Assembly: GCF_001956585.1 (NCBI RefSeq) | Contig: NZ_MSRR01000007.1 | Location: 1 to 64,000 of the forward strand | Direction: 5' to 3' | DNA: 64,000 nucleotides | From: Actinomyces naeslundii | GTDB lineage: Bacteria > Actinomycetota > Actinomycetes > Actinomycetales > Actinomycetaceae | In this document: piece by piece, positions 26,792-36,070 of the stretch | Numbering within the stretch: the first letter of the stretch is position 1 | Layout of the letters: every line of letters starts with the position of its first letter | Position numbers and translations under genes: made by a program | Notes under the pieces: generated by a model | The model's input: the letters and a program-made list of their open reading frames with translations, nothing else | Told to the model about the DNA's origin: nothing | The model's database searches: none

Positions 26792-27427
26792 GGGGCTTGC
26801 ACTCTCCGAGGCTGACGCCGTCGTCGTACCCTCGACGCATCAGCGCGGTTGTGCTCCCGAGCGGGAGCAGCGAAAAAGTCTGCGATCGCGCCCAGTAGGG
26901 CGCTTGCCTTACCTGACGTCCACACAGACCGGGCTCGCAGCGGCGCAGCTCGGGCGGCGCAAGGTCCTCGGACAGGGTCGGTCGGAAGGCGTGGTCCCAG
27001 GTACTGGTACGAAGCACCCGAAGCCGAATGGAAGTATCCCACACATGCGGCGATAAGTGCCTGTGCGACTCGTCGTGACCCCAGGTGGCCCATATCTCGT
27101 CCCACCCTGAACTCAACTCACAGCCAGCATCTTCTCGGAATTCAGTCAGTATTTAGTGAACTCCCGCGATCTACTTGCGGGCCTTCGGTCCTACTCACAG
27201 GATCGCCCGCCTTCGGCGTTCACAGCCTGAACCACCCTCCGACAACTCCTCTGAATCGTAGTCTTGACAAGAAGAATAGGAGGCCTGCTACGGGCGCCGC
27301 CATCACATTGAGACCCGCTTGTTTCATGACATCACGTCACGGATGGCCTACAATCTCCCTATTGACCTGTAGGACGTTCTACAGAATACCTTATCGATCT
27401 CATCGTCGTCTCCGAAAGGTGGCACGG
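26792..27427. other. 636-bp gene-free divergent region between rne and cydA
   Basis: I see no convincing gene here. Short open frames exist on both strands but look random. The left part should hold the rne leader; a TTGAGT...TATGGG pair on the minus strand around 27090 is a weak candidate promoter. The right part holds the likely cyd promoter and operator. A TGAC-ATCAC-GTCA dyad lies at 27327-27339, and a TTGACA at 27264-27269 has no good -10. GC is lower than in the coding flanks. Confidence 0.6.
27362..27392 (+). promoter_or_regulatory. candidate cyd promoter with embedded dyad
   Basis: TTGACC (27362-27367) and TACCTT (27387-27392) are 19 bp apart. The spacer holds an 18-bp dyad CTGTAGGACGTTCTACAG (27367-27384): perfect 6-bp arms around 6 bp. 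A 19-bp spacer filled by a dyad is the layout of MerR-family promoters. A standard 17-bp reading with AATACC as -10 is the alternative. Confidence 0.5.
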
Positions 27428-29002
27428 ATGGCCATCTCTCCTATGGCGCTGGACTCTTTGGATCTGGCGCGCTGGCAGTTCGGTATCACCACCGTCTACC
27501 ACTTCATCCTGGTCCCGCTGACCATCGGGCTCTCGCCGCTGGTGGCTCTCATGGAGACGCTCTGGCGTCGGACCGGCAACAAGCAGTGGCTGGTGGCCAC
27601 CAAGTTCTTCGGCAAGATCCTGCTCATCAACTTCGCGCTGGGTGTGGCCACCGGTATCGTCCAGGAGTTCCAGTTCGGGATGAACTGGTCGGAGTACTCG
27701 AGGTTCGTGGGCAACATCTTCGGCGCTCCGCTCGCCTTCGAGGCCCTGCTGGCCTTCTTCATGGAGTCCGTCTTCCTGGGGCTGTGGATCTTCGGTTGGG
27801 ACCGCCTCTCCCCCAGGCTGCACAACCTGTGCATGTGGGCCGTGGCCGCCGGCACGAACTTCTCCGCCTTCTTCATCCTCACCGCCAACTCCTGGATGCA
27901 GCACCCGGTCGGCTCCGTCGTCAACCCCAAGACAGGCCGCGCCGAGCTCGACGGCGTGAGCGGCTTCCTCAAGCTTCTGTCCAACGAGCTGGTGTGGGCC
28001 ACCGTCCTGCACGTCATCTCCTCGGCCCTGCTGGTCGCCGGCGCCGTCGTCATGGGGGTCTCGGTGTGGTGGATGGTCAAGGCCGCCCGCGCCGAGCAGG
28101 ACTTCGAGGCTCGTGAGCTGTGGCGCCGCGTGACCCGCTTCGGCGCCATCACCATGGTGGCCGCAGGACTGGTCACGGCCGGCACCGGCCACATGCAGGG
28201 CCAGCTGGTCGCCGAGTACCAGCCGGCCAAGATGGCCGCGGCCGAGGGCCTGTGCCACACCGAGGCCGGGGCTCCCTTCACCGTGGCCGCCTTCGGGGAC
28301 TGCAAGGACGAGGACGGCATGGTCCGGTTCATCTCGGTTCCGGGTGTCTACTCCTTCATGGCCACCAACGACTTCAATGCCGAGATCACCGGGCTCAAGG
28401 AGGCCGGCGACACCTACACCGAGCGGTACGGCAACACCGACGCCCGAGGCAACGCCGTGGACTACAGCCCCAACGTCATGGTCAACTTCTGGTCCTTCCG
28501 CCTTATGATCGGGCTGGGCATAGCCTCCATGGGTCTGGGCGCTCTGGCCCTGTGGCTGACCCGCTCCGGGCGGCTCATCTCCCACCCGCTCCTGGGCAAG
28601 ACGGCCCTGGCCACCATGTGGCTGCCCTTCATCGCCTGCTCCTTCGGGTGGATCTTCCGCGAGATGGGGCGCCAGCCCTGGGTCATTGTGCCCAACCTGT
28701 CCGACCCGGTCTCCCAGGTCTACATGCTCACCGCCGACGGAGTCTCCTCCGTGGTCTCCTCGGGCACGGTGCTGGCCTCAATGGTCATCTTCACCCTGCT
28801 GTACGCCGCGCTCGGCGTGGTCTGGTTCGTGCTGCTGAGACGCTACATCCGCGAGGGCGTGCGCACCCCGGTGCCGGACAAGATCTCCGACACCGGCAAG
28901 GCCTCAGGATCCGACGACGCGGATTCGGAGGACTCCGACAGCTCCGACGCCGAGGCCACCGGCTCATCCACGAGCACCCCGGCCCTGTCCTTCGCCTACT
29001 GA
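27428..29002 (+). CDS. cydA: cytochrome bd ubiquinol oxidase subunit I
   Basis: CydA holds the three haems of the high-affinity terminal oxidase and oxidises quinol while reducing O2 to water. The 524-residue protein begins with the conserved LARWQFGITTVYHFILVPLTIG helix, including the haem b595 ligand His, and has EFQFGMNWSEYSRFVG and NSWMQHPVG blocks, a short Q-loop, GMGRQPWVI-like EMGRQPWVIV and multiple membrane helices. The last 50 residues are Ser/Asp-rich. The start is the ATG after AAAGGTGGCACGG; the frame is open far upstream, but that part is not protein-like. Confidence 0.96.
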   Translation: MAISPMALDSLDLARWQFGITTVYHFILVPLTIGLSPLVALMETLWRRTGNKQWLVATKFFGKILLINFALGVATGIVQEFQFGMNWSEYSRFVGNIFGAPLAFEALLAFFMESVFLGLWIFGWDRLSPRLHNLCMWAVAAGTNFSAFFILTANSWMQHPVGSVVNPKTGRAELDGVSGFLKLLSNELVWATVLHVISSALLVAGAVVMGVSVWWMVKAARAEQDFEARELWRRVTRFGAITMVAAGLVTAGTGHMQGQLVAEYQPAKMAAAEGLCHTEAGAPFTVAAFGDCKDEDGMVRFISVPGVYSFMATNDFNAEITGLKEAGDTYTERYGNTDARGNAVDYSPNVMVNFWSFRLMIGLGIASMGLGALALWLTRSGRLISHPLLGKTALATMWLPFIACSFGWIFREMGRQPWVIVPNLSDPVSQVYMLTADGVSSVVSSGTVLASMVIFTLLYAALGVVWFVLLRRYIREGVRTPVPDKISDTGKASGSDDADSEDSDSSDAEATGSSTSTPALSFAY

Positions 29003-29022
29003 ACCGAGGAAGGTAGACACCC

Positions 29023-30168
29023 ATGACACTGAGCATCCTCTGGTTCATCCTCATCGCCGTCCTGTGGATCGGCTACCTCACCCTGGAGGGTTTCGACTTC
29101 GGCGTCGGAATGCTTCTGAAGATCCTGGGGCGTGATGAGCGCGAGCGGCGCGCGACGCTGGCCACCATCGGCCCCCACTGGGACGGCAACGAGGTGTGGC
29201 TGCTCACCGCCGGCGGGGCGACCTTCGCCGCCTTCCCCGAGTGGTACTCCACCCTGTTCTCCGGGGCCTACATCGTCCTGTTCGTCATCCTGCTGTGCCT
29301 CATCGTGCGCGTGTGCGCCATCGAGTGGCGCCCCAAGGTCAATTGCCAGACCTGGCGTGACCGCTGGGACTGGGTGCACACGATCAGCGCCTGGCTACCC
29401 TCCATCCTGTGGGGCGTGGCCTTTGCGAACCTGGTCCAGGGCATGCACATCGAGGTCGTCCGGATCTCCAACGGCGCCGTCGTCCCGGCCGGCCAGGTTC
29501 CGGCGGACTCGCTGGTTCCCGGTGCCGCCCACCAGATCACCGGAGGACTGCTCACCATGGTGACACCCTTCACCCTGCTGGGTGGCGCCGTCACCTGCCT
29601 GCTCTTCCTCAACCACGGCGCGCTTTTCGTGGCCCTCAAGACCACCGGTGATCTCTCCCAGCGAGCGCTGAGCCTGTCCCGCAGGCTGGCTCCGGCGGCC
29701 ACCGCCGTCACCGCCGCCTGGGCCCTGTGGGCGCAGCTGGCCTACTCGAACAGTGCCCTGTCCTGGATCCCGCTGGCCATCGCTGCAGCCGGACTCATCG
29801 GCTCGCTGCTGGCCGGTCGCACCGCCGGTGAGGGACGGGGGGAGGGATGGGCCTTCGCCCTGCACTTCGTGGGGATCGCCTTCGCCGCCGTCTTCATCTT
29901 CGCGGCCATGGCACCCAATGTCATGCGCTCCTCGGTGGACCCGGCCTACTCGCTGACGATCCAGCAGGCCGCGAGCGCCGACACGACGCTGCTCATCATG
30001 ACCGTCGCTGCGGCCGTATTCGTCCCCGGGGTCCTGGCCTACACCGTTTGGAGCTACAAGGTGTTCGCCTCACGCATCAGCGTGGAGGGCATCAACCCCG
30101 ATCAGGGCGGGCTTCACCCGACGCTGGTGCGTGACTCCGCCCAGCCCGAGGCGCACTTCGGGTACTGA
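29023..30168 (+). CDS. cydB: cytochrome bd ubiquinol oxidase subunit II
   Basis: The 381-residue integral membrane protein starts with the family block LWFILIAVLWIGYLTLEGFDFGVGML and continues with GPHWDGNEVWLLTAGGATFAAFP, both typical of CydB, then several more hydrophobic segments. CydB pairs with CydA in the membrane. It follows cydA by 20 bp with a GAGGAAGG ribosome site, so the two are co-translated. Confidence 0.96.
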   Translation: MTLSILWFILIAVLWIGYLTLEGFDFGVGMLLKILGRDERERRATLATIGPHWDGNEVWLLTAGGATFAAFPEWYSTLFSGAYIVLFVILLCLIVRVCAIEWRPKVNCQTWRDRWDWVHTISAWLPSILWGVAFANLVQGMHIEVVRISNGAVVPAGQVPADSLVPGAAHQITGGLLTMVTPFTLLGGAVTCLLFLNHGALFVALKTTGDLSQRALSLSRRLAPAATAVTAAWALWAQLAYSNSALSWIPLAIAAAGLIGSLLAGRTAGEGRGEGWAFALHFVGIAFAAVFIFAAMAPNVMRSSVDPAYSLTIQQAASADTTLLIMTVAAAVFVPGVLAYTVWSYKVFASRISVEGINPDQGGLHPTLVRDSAQPEAHFGY

Positions 30169-30243
30169 GCTGTCACAGGCCCCGGATGAACGCACGGGCC
30201 GAGGGCATCGGGTCTTTGGACCTACTCCCCTATCCTTGGACGG

Positions 30244-32055
30244 GTGAAGCCTCTCGACCCTCGGCTGATGCGTTACGCCCGTTCGGCCCGGAGATACATC
30301 GCCGCGACGGCCGTGACCGGAATGGCGACCGCCGCGTTGGTGGTGGCACAGGCCTTCCTCGTCTCGGGCGCGGTCGGCGCAGTCATCTCCAAAGGCGCCG
30401 GCCCCACGGCGGTAAGAGGGCTGTTGCTGGCTCTGGGAGGTGTCGTGGCGGCTCGGGCCCTGGTGATCCTCCTGCAGGAGGTCCATGCCCATCGCTCTGC
30501 GGCGGGGACGATCATCGAGCTGCGCCGTCTGGTCCTGGAGCACGCCGCCCGGCTGGGCCCTCGGTGGCAGGCTGTGCACGGGACCGAGGCCGCCACGCTG
30601 CTGACCCGAGGCCTGGATGACCTGGAACCCTACTTCACCCGCTACCTGCCCCAGCTGGTACTGACCGCCACGGTCACTCCTGCGACAGTGCTGGTTCTCA
30701 TCACCCAGGACTGGCCGGCCGCTGTCGCCGTGGTGTGCACCCTGCCCCTCATCCCGATCTTCATGATCCTTATCGGCAGGATGACCCAGTCCGTCTCCCA
30801 GGAGCGGTTGGAGACCATGCAGGTCCTGGGCGACCAGGTGCTCGACCTCATCTCGGGACTGCCCACCCTCAAGGCCCTGGGGCGTGAGCAGAAGCCGGCC
30901 GAGCGGGTGCGAGCCCTGGGGCGCTCCTACCGACGCACCACCATGTCGACCTTGCGGATCGCCTTCCTGTCGGGGGCGGTCCTGGAGTTCATCACGACCC
31001 TGTCGGTGGCGATCATCGCCGTCGAGATCGGGTTCCGGCTGGTGGCCGGTCGCATGGACCTGTTCACCGGTCTGCTCGTGCTCATGGTGGCCCCGGAGGT
31101 CTACCAGCCGCTGCGACAGGTGGGATTTCAGTTCCATGCCTCGGCCAACGGGGTGGCCGCCGCCGAGTCCGTCTTCGAGATTCTTGAGACGCCCGTCCCC
31201 GAGCACGGCAGCCTACCGGCCCCCGATCTGCGCACCGCGACCATCAGGCTCGACGCCGTGTCCGTGGCGGCCCGAGGAGCATGGGCGCCGGCGGGCCTGA
31301 GCACCACGATCCGTCCCGGCAGCCTCGTGGCCCTGACCGGGGCATCGGGCGCGGGAAAGACCACGACGACGCAGGTCCTCCTCGGCCTGCTGCCCGCGGA
31401 CCGGGGACGGGTGAGGGTCGTGCCCGCCCCCGAGGGGGACGGACTGGACGGCGCCGTCGACCTCAGCGAGATCGATCCGGGTACCTGGTGGAAGCAGATC
31501 GTCTGGGTCCCCCAGCGTCCCACCATCACCCCGGGAACGGTGCTGGAGAACGTGCTGAGCAACGCACCGGGCGATACCGCAGGCAACGCTGCCGACGCCG
31601 CCTGCAGTGCCTCGCCGACCGCAGGCGGGACCGGGCCCGTGCCCGCAGAGTTGGTGGAGGCCGCCCGGGCCACCGGCTTCGATGAGGTGGTGGCGGGGCT
31701 GCCGCAGGGATGGGACACACTCGTGGGCAGTGGGGGCGTGGGGCTGTCCGTGGGTCAGCGCCAGCGCCTGGCGCTGACGCGGGCACTGTGCTCGACGGCG
31801 CCCCTGGTGGTCATGGACGAGCCGACCGCGCACCTCGACGCCGCCAGCGAGGCGCACGTACTCACTGCGGTCCGCGCGCTGCACGCCTCGGGGCGCACGG
31901 TTGTCATCATCGCGCACCGTCCGGCGCTCATCGCCCTGGCCGAGCAGACCGTCGCCGTGACAAGCGAGCCGATACCGCCGGGACCTCAGGCAGAGGTCTC
32001 AACCGACGGGTCTGCCGCGCATGAGGCTGCGCGAGCGCAGGAGGAGGCCCTGTGA
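30244..32055 (+). CDS. cydD: thiol reductant ABC exporter subunit CydD
   Basis: CydDC exports glutathione or cysteine and is needed to assemble cytochrome bd. The 603-residue half-transporter has an N-terminal membrane domain (to about residue 330) and an ATPase with Walker A GASGAGKTTTT, signature LSVGQRQRLAL, Walker B LVVMDEPTAHLD and switch His in IIAHRPALI. The start is GTG 30244, 75 bp after cydB; there is no strong ribosome site, and a TATCCT lies 8 bp upstream, so a separate leaderless transcript is conceivable. It overlaps the next gene by 4 bp. Confidence 0.93.
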   Translation: MKPLDPRLMRYARSARRYIAATAVTGMATAALVVAQAFLVSGAVGAVISKGAGPTAVRGLLLALGGVVAARALVILLQEVHAHRSAAGTIIELRRLVLEHAARLGPRWQAVHGTEAATLLTRGLDDLEPYFTRYLPQLVLTATVTPATVLVLITQDWPAAVAVVCTLPLIPIFMILIGRMTQSVSQERLETMQVLGDQVLDLISGLPTLKALGREQKPAERVRALGRSYRRTTMSTLRIAFLSGAVLEFITTLSVAIIAVEIGFRLVAGRMDLFTGLLVLMVAPEVYQPLRQVGFQFHASANGVAAAESVFEILETPVPEHGSLPAPDLRTATIRLDAVSVAARGAWAPAGLSTTIRPGSLVALTGASGAGKTTTTQVLLGLLPADRGRVRVVPAPEGDGLDGAVDLSEIDPGTWWKQIVWVPQRPTITPGTVLENVLSNAPGDTAGNAADAACSASPTAGGTGPVPAELVEAARATGFDEVVAGLPQGWDTLVGSGGVGLSVGQRQRLALTRALCSTAPLVVMDEPTAHLDAASEAHVLTAVRALHASGRTVVIIAHRPALIALAEQTVAVTSEPIPPGPQAEVSTDGSAAHEAARAQEEAL

Positions 32056-33914
32056 AAGCGATGTCCAGCATCCTCCTCTCCCCTGCCCTGTCCGCCCGTG
32101 AGCGCCGGGCACTGCGCCGGGCCGTGGGGCTGCTGCACCTGGACCGCTCGCGCTTCGCCCTGGCCGCGCTGGCCGGCACTGCCGGAATGGCCTCGGCGGT
32201 GGCCCTGTCCGGGGTGGCGGCCTGGCTCATTGCGAGGGCCTCCCAGATGCCCGACGTCGTCGCTCTGGGGGTGGCGCCGGTGGCGGTGCGGCTCTTCGGC
32301 ATCTCCCGTTCGGTGCTGCGCTACTGCGAGCGGCTCGTCTCCCACGACACCGCCTTGAGGGGCATGGGAGCCCTGCGCACGCGCCTCTACGAGTCGCTGG
32401 CCTCGGCGCGCACCGACACGGTCGCCGGGCTGCGTCGCGGCGACGTGCTGGCGCGAGTGGGGAGCGACATCGACGCGGTCGGTGACCTCGTCGTGCGCGC
32501 CTACCTGCCCGCGGTAGTCGCAGCCGTCCTGGGTGCGGCCACCGCCGTCGGGATCGGGCTCGTCTACTGGCCGGCCGGCCTCATCCTGGCGACCTGTCTG
32601 CTTCTGTCCGGGCTGGGGGCACCGCTGGCAACGATCCGCTCGGCCCGGATCGCCGAGCAGGCCCGCCAGCAGCAGGCCTCCGAGCTGTCCGCGGACGTGC
32701 TCGCGGTGCTGGAGGGCGCCCCGGAACTGACTGTCTCCGGACGCCTGACGGACTCCATGCGCCAGGTCGCCTCCCGGGAGACGAGCCTGGTCCGTCTGCG
32801 AGACCGGGCCGCCGTCCCCGCGGCGATCGCGGCGGCCCTGGACACAGCAGCCATGGGTGTTGCGGTCGTGGGCAACCTGGTGGTCGGGGTGGGGGCCGTG
32901 GCCGCCGGACAGCTGGGCCCGGTGTGGCTGGCGGTCATCGTCCTGGTTCCGCTGGCGGCCTTCGAGGCCACCTCCGCGCTCAGCCCTGCCAGCGTGCAGC
33001 TGGTGAGATCCGCCGGCGCCGCCTGCCGTATCGTGGAGCTCATTGAGACCGCTGAGGCCAGCGCTCAGCGATCATCGGTCACCCGGGAGCTACCGGCCCC
33101 CTCGCAGCGGGGGCCGTGGCTTCGGGCCAGGAACCTGGCGGTGGGCTGGCCGGGTGGGCCGGTCGTGGCCGACGGCATCGACCTGGACCTTCAGGTCGGC
33201 AGCAGGGTGGCGATCGTGGGCCCCTCGGGGATCGGGAAATCGACCCTGCTGGCCACTCTGGCGGGGCTGTTGGAGCCCCGGGGCGGCAGCCTGACGCTCG
33301 ACGGCGTCCCGCCGTGGGAGGTTGCCCGTGCCGAGGCGGCAGCCCGAGTCTGTCTGACCGCGGAGGACGCGCATGTCTTCCACACGAGTGTTCTGGAGAA
33401 CCTGCGTGTGGCGCGTGGGGACGTCACTCCCGCCGAGGCGAGTGAGCTGCTGGTGCGGGCCGGACTGGGCGACTGGCTCGAGGCGCTACCCGATGGCGTC
33501 GACACGATCATCGGGACGGACGCCGCAACGCTGTCGGGCGGGGAGCGACGTCGGCTTCTGCTGGCCCGGGCGCTGGCGGCTCCCGCCCCGCTCATGCTCC
33601 TGGATGAACCCGGCGAGCACCTCGACGCCGCCACCGCGGACCGGCTCGTGGCCGACCTGTTGACGGTGGGGGCCTCTCAGGGCCGCGGCACGCTCCTGAT
33701 CACCCACCGCCTGAGCGCTCTGGCGCACGCCGACGAGGTCATGGTCATGGGACGCCCCCCGCAGGCGACCACGGAGCAGGCGCCGGCGACTATCCTGCAC
33801 AGGGGCAGCCACGACAGCCTCCAGAACGTCTCCGATGCCTACCGGTGGGCGCTCTCCCAGGAGGACCAGGACAGACAACAGGACGACACGTCCCACGTGA
33901 GCCGGACGAGCTGA
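32052..33914 (+). CDS. cydC: thiol reductant ABC exporter subunit CydC
   Basis: This 620-residue half-transporter partners CydD. The membrane domain (about residues 1-330) has early hydrophobic segments AALAGTAGMASAVALSGVAAWL and a VALGVAPVAVRLFGISR block typical of CydC. The ATPase domain carries Walker A GPSGIGKST, signature LSGGERRRLLLAR and Walker B LMLLDEPGEHLD; the helix after Walker B is unusual in having GEH where PTAH is common. GTG start overlapping cydD by 4 bp (GTGA). Its stop lies five bases before the next gene. Confidence 0.93.
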   Translation: MKAMSSILLSPALSARERRALRRAVGLLHLDRSRFALAALAGTAGMASAVALSGVAAWLIARASQMPDVVALGVAPVAVRLFGISRSVLRYCERLVSHDTALRGMGALRTRLYESLASARTDTVAGLRRGDVLARVGSDIDAVGDLVVRAYLPAVVAAVLGAATAVGIGLVYWPAGLILATCLLLSGLGAPLATIRSARIAEQARQQQASELSADVLAVLEGAPELTVSGRLTDSMRQVASRETSLVRLRDRAAVPAAIAAALDTAAMGVAVVGNLVVGVGAVAAGQLGPVWLAVIVLVPLAAFEATSALSPASVQLVRSAGAACRIVELIETAEASAQRSSVTRELPAPSQRGPWLRARNLAVGWPGGPVVADGIDLDLQVGSRVAIVGPSGIGKSTLLATLAGLLEPRGGSLTLDGVPPWEVARAEAAARVCLTAEDAHVFHTSVLENLRVARGDVTPAEASELLVRAGLGDWLEALPDGVDTIIGTDAATLSGGERRRLLLARALAAPAPLMLLDEPGEHLDAATADRLVADLLTVGASQGRGTLLITHRLSALAHADEVMVMGRPPQATTEQAPATILHRGSHDSLQNVSDAYRWALSQEDQDRQQDDTSHVSRTS

Positions 33915-33919
33915 GCACG

Positions 33920-36028
33920 ATGACGACACACGAGACGAGACACGCAGCAGACACGCCCCCGCAGGGCCCCCGATTTCCCGGTGTGCCCGAGGACGATCCG
34001 CAGGAGTCCGACGGCCCCGCTCTCCAGGACCGGGAACCGGCGGCGCCGCCGTCGGAGGAGACCACCCCGGCAGGGCGTCTGGCCTACGCCGTCCACGCCG
34101 ACCAGCTCGTGTCCACCCGAGGCCCACGGGCGGCGGTCGTCCACCCGAGCCTGGACCAGGCGACCGTCGCCCTCATCCAGGCGGCCCTGAGGCTCACCAG
34201 CTCCCTGCGGGTGCCTGACGCGCTGCGCCGCCTGGTGGAGTCGGCCTGCTCCATCACAGGTGCCTCCTGGGGCACTATCGCCGTGCTCAGCCACGCGGAC
34301 ATGGATGTTGAGGCCGTCGAGGCCGGATCCGCCCCTGGAGGGACCGGTACCGGCCTGAGCAGCGGCGTGCCCACGGCGACCCTTGATGAGCTCGCCCAGA
34401 TGGCCGGTGCCACGAGCTCCGCCACTGATCCGAGCAGAGCCGCGGACGCCCTGCTCAGTGGGCTCGAGGGGACCGGCCTGGTCATCGACAATGACCTGGG
34501 TCGGGCCTCGGCCTTCACTGGCGCCATCGAGGACGAGGACACCGGCAGTCTGCTCTCCGCCCCGCTGCGGCTGCACGGGCAGGTCTACGGCCACCTCTAC
34601 CTGTGTGACAAGCCCGGGGGCTTCACCCGCTCCGACGCCGACGCCGTCCTGACCCTCGCCCAGGCCGCGGCCGTGGCGGTGGAGAACGCCCGCCTGTACC
34701 GAGAGGCCCGCGATCGCGAGCAGTGGATGGTCGTCTCCCAGGAGCTGACGACGCTGCTGCTCTCCGGGGCCGAGGAGGACGACGCCCTGACCCTCATCGC
34801 CCACCGGGTCCGCCAGGTCGCCCATGCCGACACCGCCGCCCTCATCCTGCCCAGCATCGGGGAGCGCTGGATCTGCGAGATCGCCGACGGCGAGCACGCC
34901 CGGGAGCTGGTGGGCACCTTCTTCCCGTCCGAGGGCCGGGCCCTGACCACCCTGGCCCACCAGACCGGCCTGGTCGTGGCCTCCCTGGAGGATGCCTGGC
35001 AGGACGGCGACCTCCTAGTGCCCCAGCTGGCCCGGTTCGGGCCGGCCCTCTACGCCCCGATGATCCACCGGGGGCGGGGTGTGGGCGTCATGCTGCTGCT
35101 GCGCTCCCCCGGAGCGGCCCCGTTCACCGCCCAGGACCTGGAGATCGCCGAGCTCGTGGCGGGTCAGGCCACGATGGCCTTCGAGCTGGCCGACGCCCAG
35201 CACGCCGAGGAGATGGCCACGCTCCTGGACGAGCGGGCCAGAATCGGCCGGGACCTGCACGACCTGGCCATCCAGCAGCTCTTCGCCACCGGCATGCAGA
35301 TCTCGGCGGTCCGGGAGCGGCTGGCCGGAGCCCGGGACAACGATGAGAGCGCCGGCAACGAGGTGGACCTGGACGTGGTGTGCTCCGTGCTGAGCACCGC
35401 CCTGGAGGCGGTGGACGACTCCGTGGGTCAGATCCGTTCCATCGTGCGCTCCCTGCGTGACCGCGATGAGGAGGTCGGTGTCGTCGAGCGCCTGCGACGG
35501 GAGGCCTCTCTGGCCCGTAACGCCCTGGGCTACGCCCCCTCGCTGCTGCTGAGCGTCGACGGCCGGGGCCTGGCCCAGGTGGACCGCGACGAGGAGGACC
35601 GGCTCATCACCTCGGTCGACGCCGTCGTGGGCCCGGACATCGCCGACGACATGGTGGCCGTGGTGCGCGAGGGCCTGAGCAACGTGGCCCGCCACGCCCA
35701 TGCCTCCTCGGTGACGGTGGACGTCAAGATCGAAGGCGTGCTCCCGGGCTCGGAGCTGTGCTGCGGGCCGGGGGACGACGAGGGCCACGCCTCGGGCGAC
35801 GCCGAGCCCTTCCGGGGCAGGCCGGTGGTGGAGATCGTCTGCCGCGACGACGGCGTCGGGGTGAACCCGTCGGTGAAGCGACGTTCGGGGACCGCCAATA
35901 TGGCCGAGCGGGCCCGCCGCCACGGCGGAAGCTTCGTCATCGGCCCCAGGGCCCGCTCCGACGGCGAGCGCCGTGGTACCTGCTTCACCTGGCGGGTGCC
36001 GCTGGACGTGGGCGGCGCGCTGCGCTGA
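33920..36028 (+). CDS. DosS/DevS-like cytoplasmic sensor histidine kinase (two GAF domains)
   Basis: The 702-residue kinase has a disordered N-terminus (about 60 residues), two GAF domains (about 100-265 and 275-430; the first ends GHLYLCDKPGGFTRSDAD like mycobacterial DosS), a HisKA_3 dimerisation domain with His447 in RDLHDLAIQQL, and an ATPase domain (VVREGLSNVARHAHA, CRDDGVGV, GTANMAERA). It has no membrane segment. DosS binds haem through a GAF histidine; I see no His in the matching stretch before SAPLRLHGQVYG, so haem binding is doubtful. It starts 5 bp after cydC, so it should be made with the oxidase, and the convergent NarL-type regulator is the likely partner. Confidence 0.88.
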   Translation: MTTHETRHAADTPPQGPRFPGVPEDDPQESDGPALQDREPAAPPSEETTPAGRLAYAVHADQLVSTRGPRAAVVHPSLDQATVALIQAALRLTSSLRVPDALRRLVESACSITGASWGTIAVLSHADMDVEAVEAGSAPGGTGTGLSSGVPTATLDELAQMAGATSSATDPSRAADALLSGLEGTGLVIDNDLGRASAFTGAIEDEDTGSLLSAPLRLHGQVYGHLYLCDKPGGFTRSDADAVLTLAQAAAVAVENARLYREARDREQWMVVSQELTTLLLSGAEEDDALTLIAHRVRQVAHADTAALILPSIGERWICEIADGEHARELVGTFFPSEGRALTTLAHQTGLVVASLEDAWQDGDLLVPQLARFGPALYAPMIHRGRGVGVMLLLRSPGAAPFTAQDLEIAELVAGQATMAFELADAQHAEEMATLLDERARIGRDLHDLAIQQLFATGMQISAVRERLAGARDNDESAGNEVDLDVVCSVLSTALEAVDDSVGQIRSIVRSLRDRDEEVGVVERLRREASLARNALGYAPSLLLSVDGRGLAQVDRDEEDRLITSVDAVVGPDIADDMVAVVREGLSNVARHAHASSVTVDVKIEGVLPGSELCCGPGDDEGHASGDAEPFRGRPVVEIVCRDDGVGVNPSVKRRSGTANMAERARRHGGSFVIGPRARSDGERRGTCFTWRVPLDVGGALR

Positions 36029-36070
36029 CTGCGCCGCAGCCCGCGGTGGGTCCTCTGCGGGACGCTCCGG

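Noticed and set aside
26730-27116. Minus-strand open frame overlapping the rne start
   Set aside because: It overlaps the RNase E start in another frame, has no ribosome site and its translation resembles no protein; the region is better explained as rne leader.
27264-27269. TTGACA as the cydA -35 box
   Set aside because: No acceptable -10 follows at 16-19 bp; the site at 27362 is better placed and has one.
26849-27427. Extension of cydA by about 190 codons upstream
   Set aside because: The family N-terminus starts at 27428 after a ribosome site; upstream residues are not membrane-protein-like and would cover the promoter.
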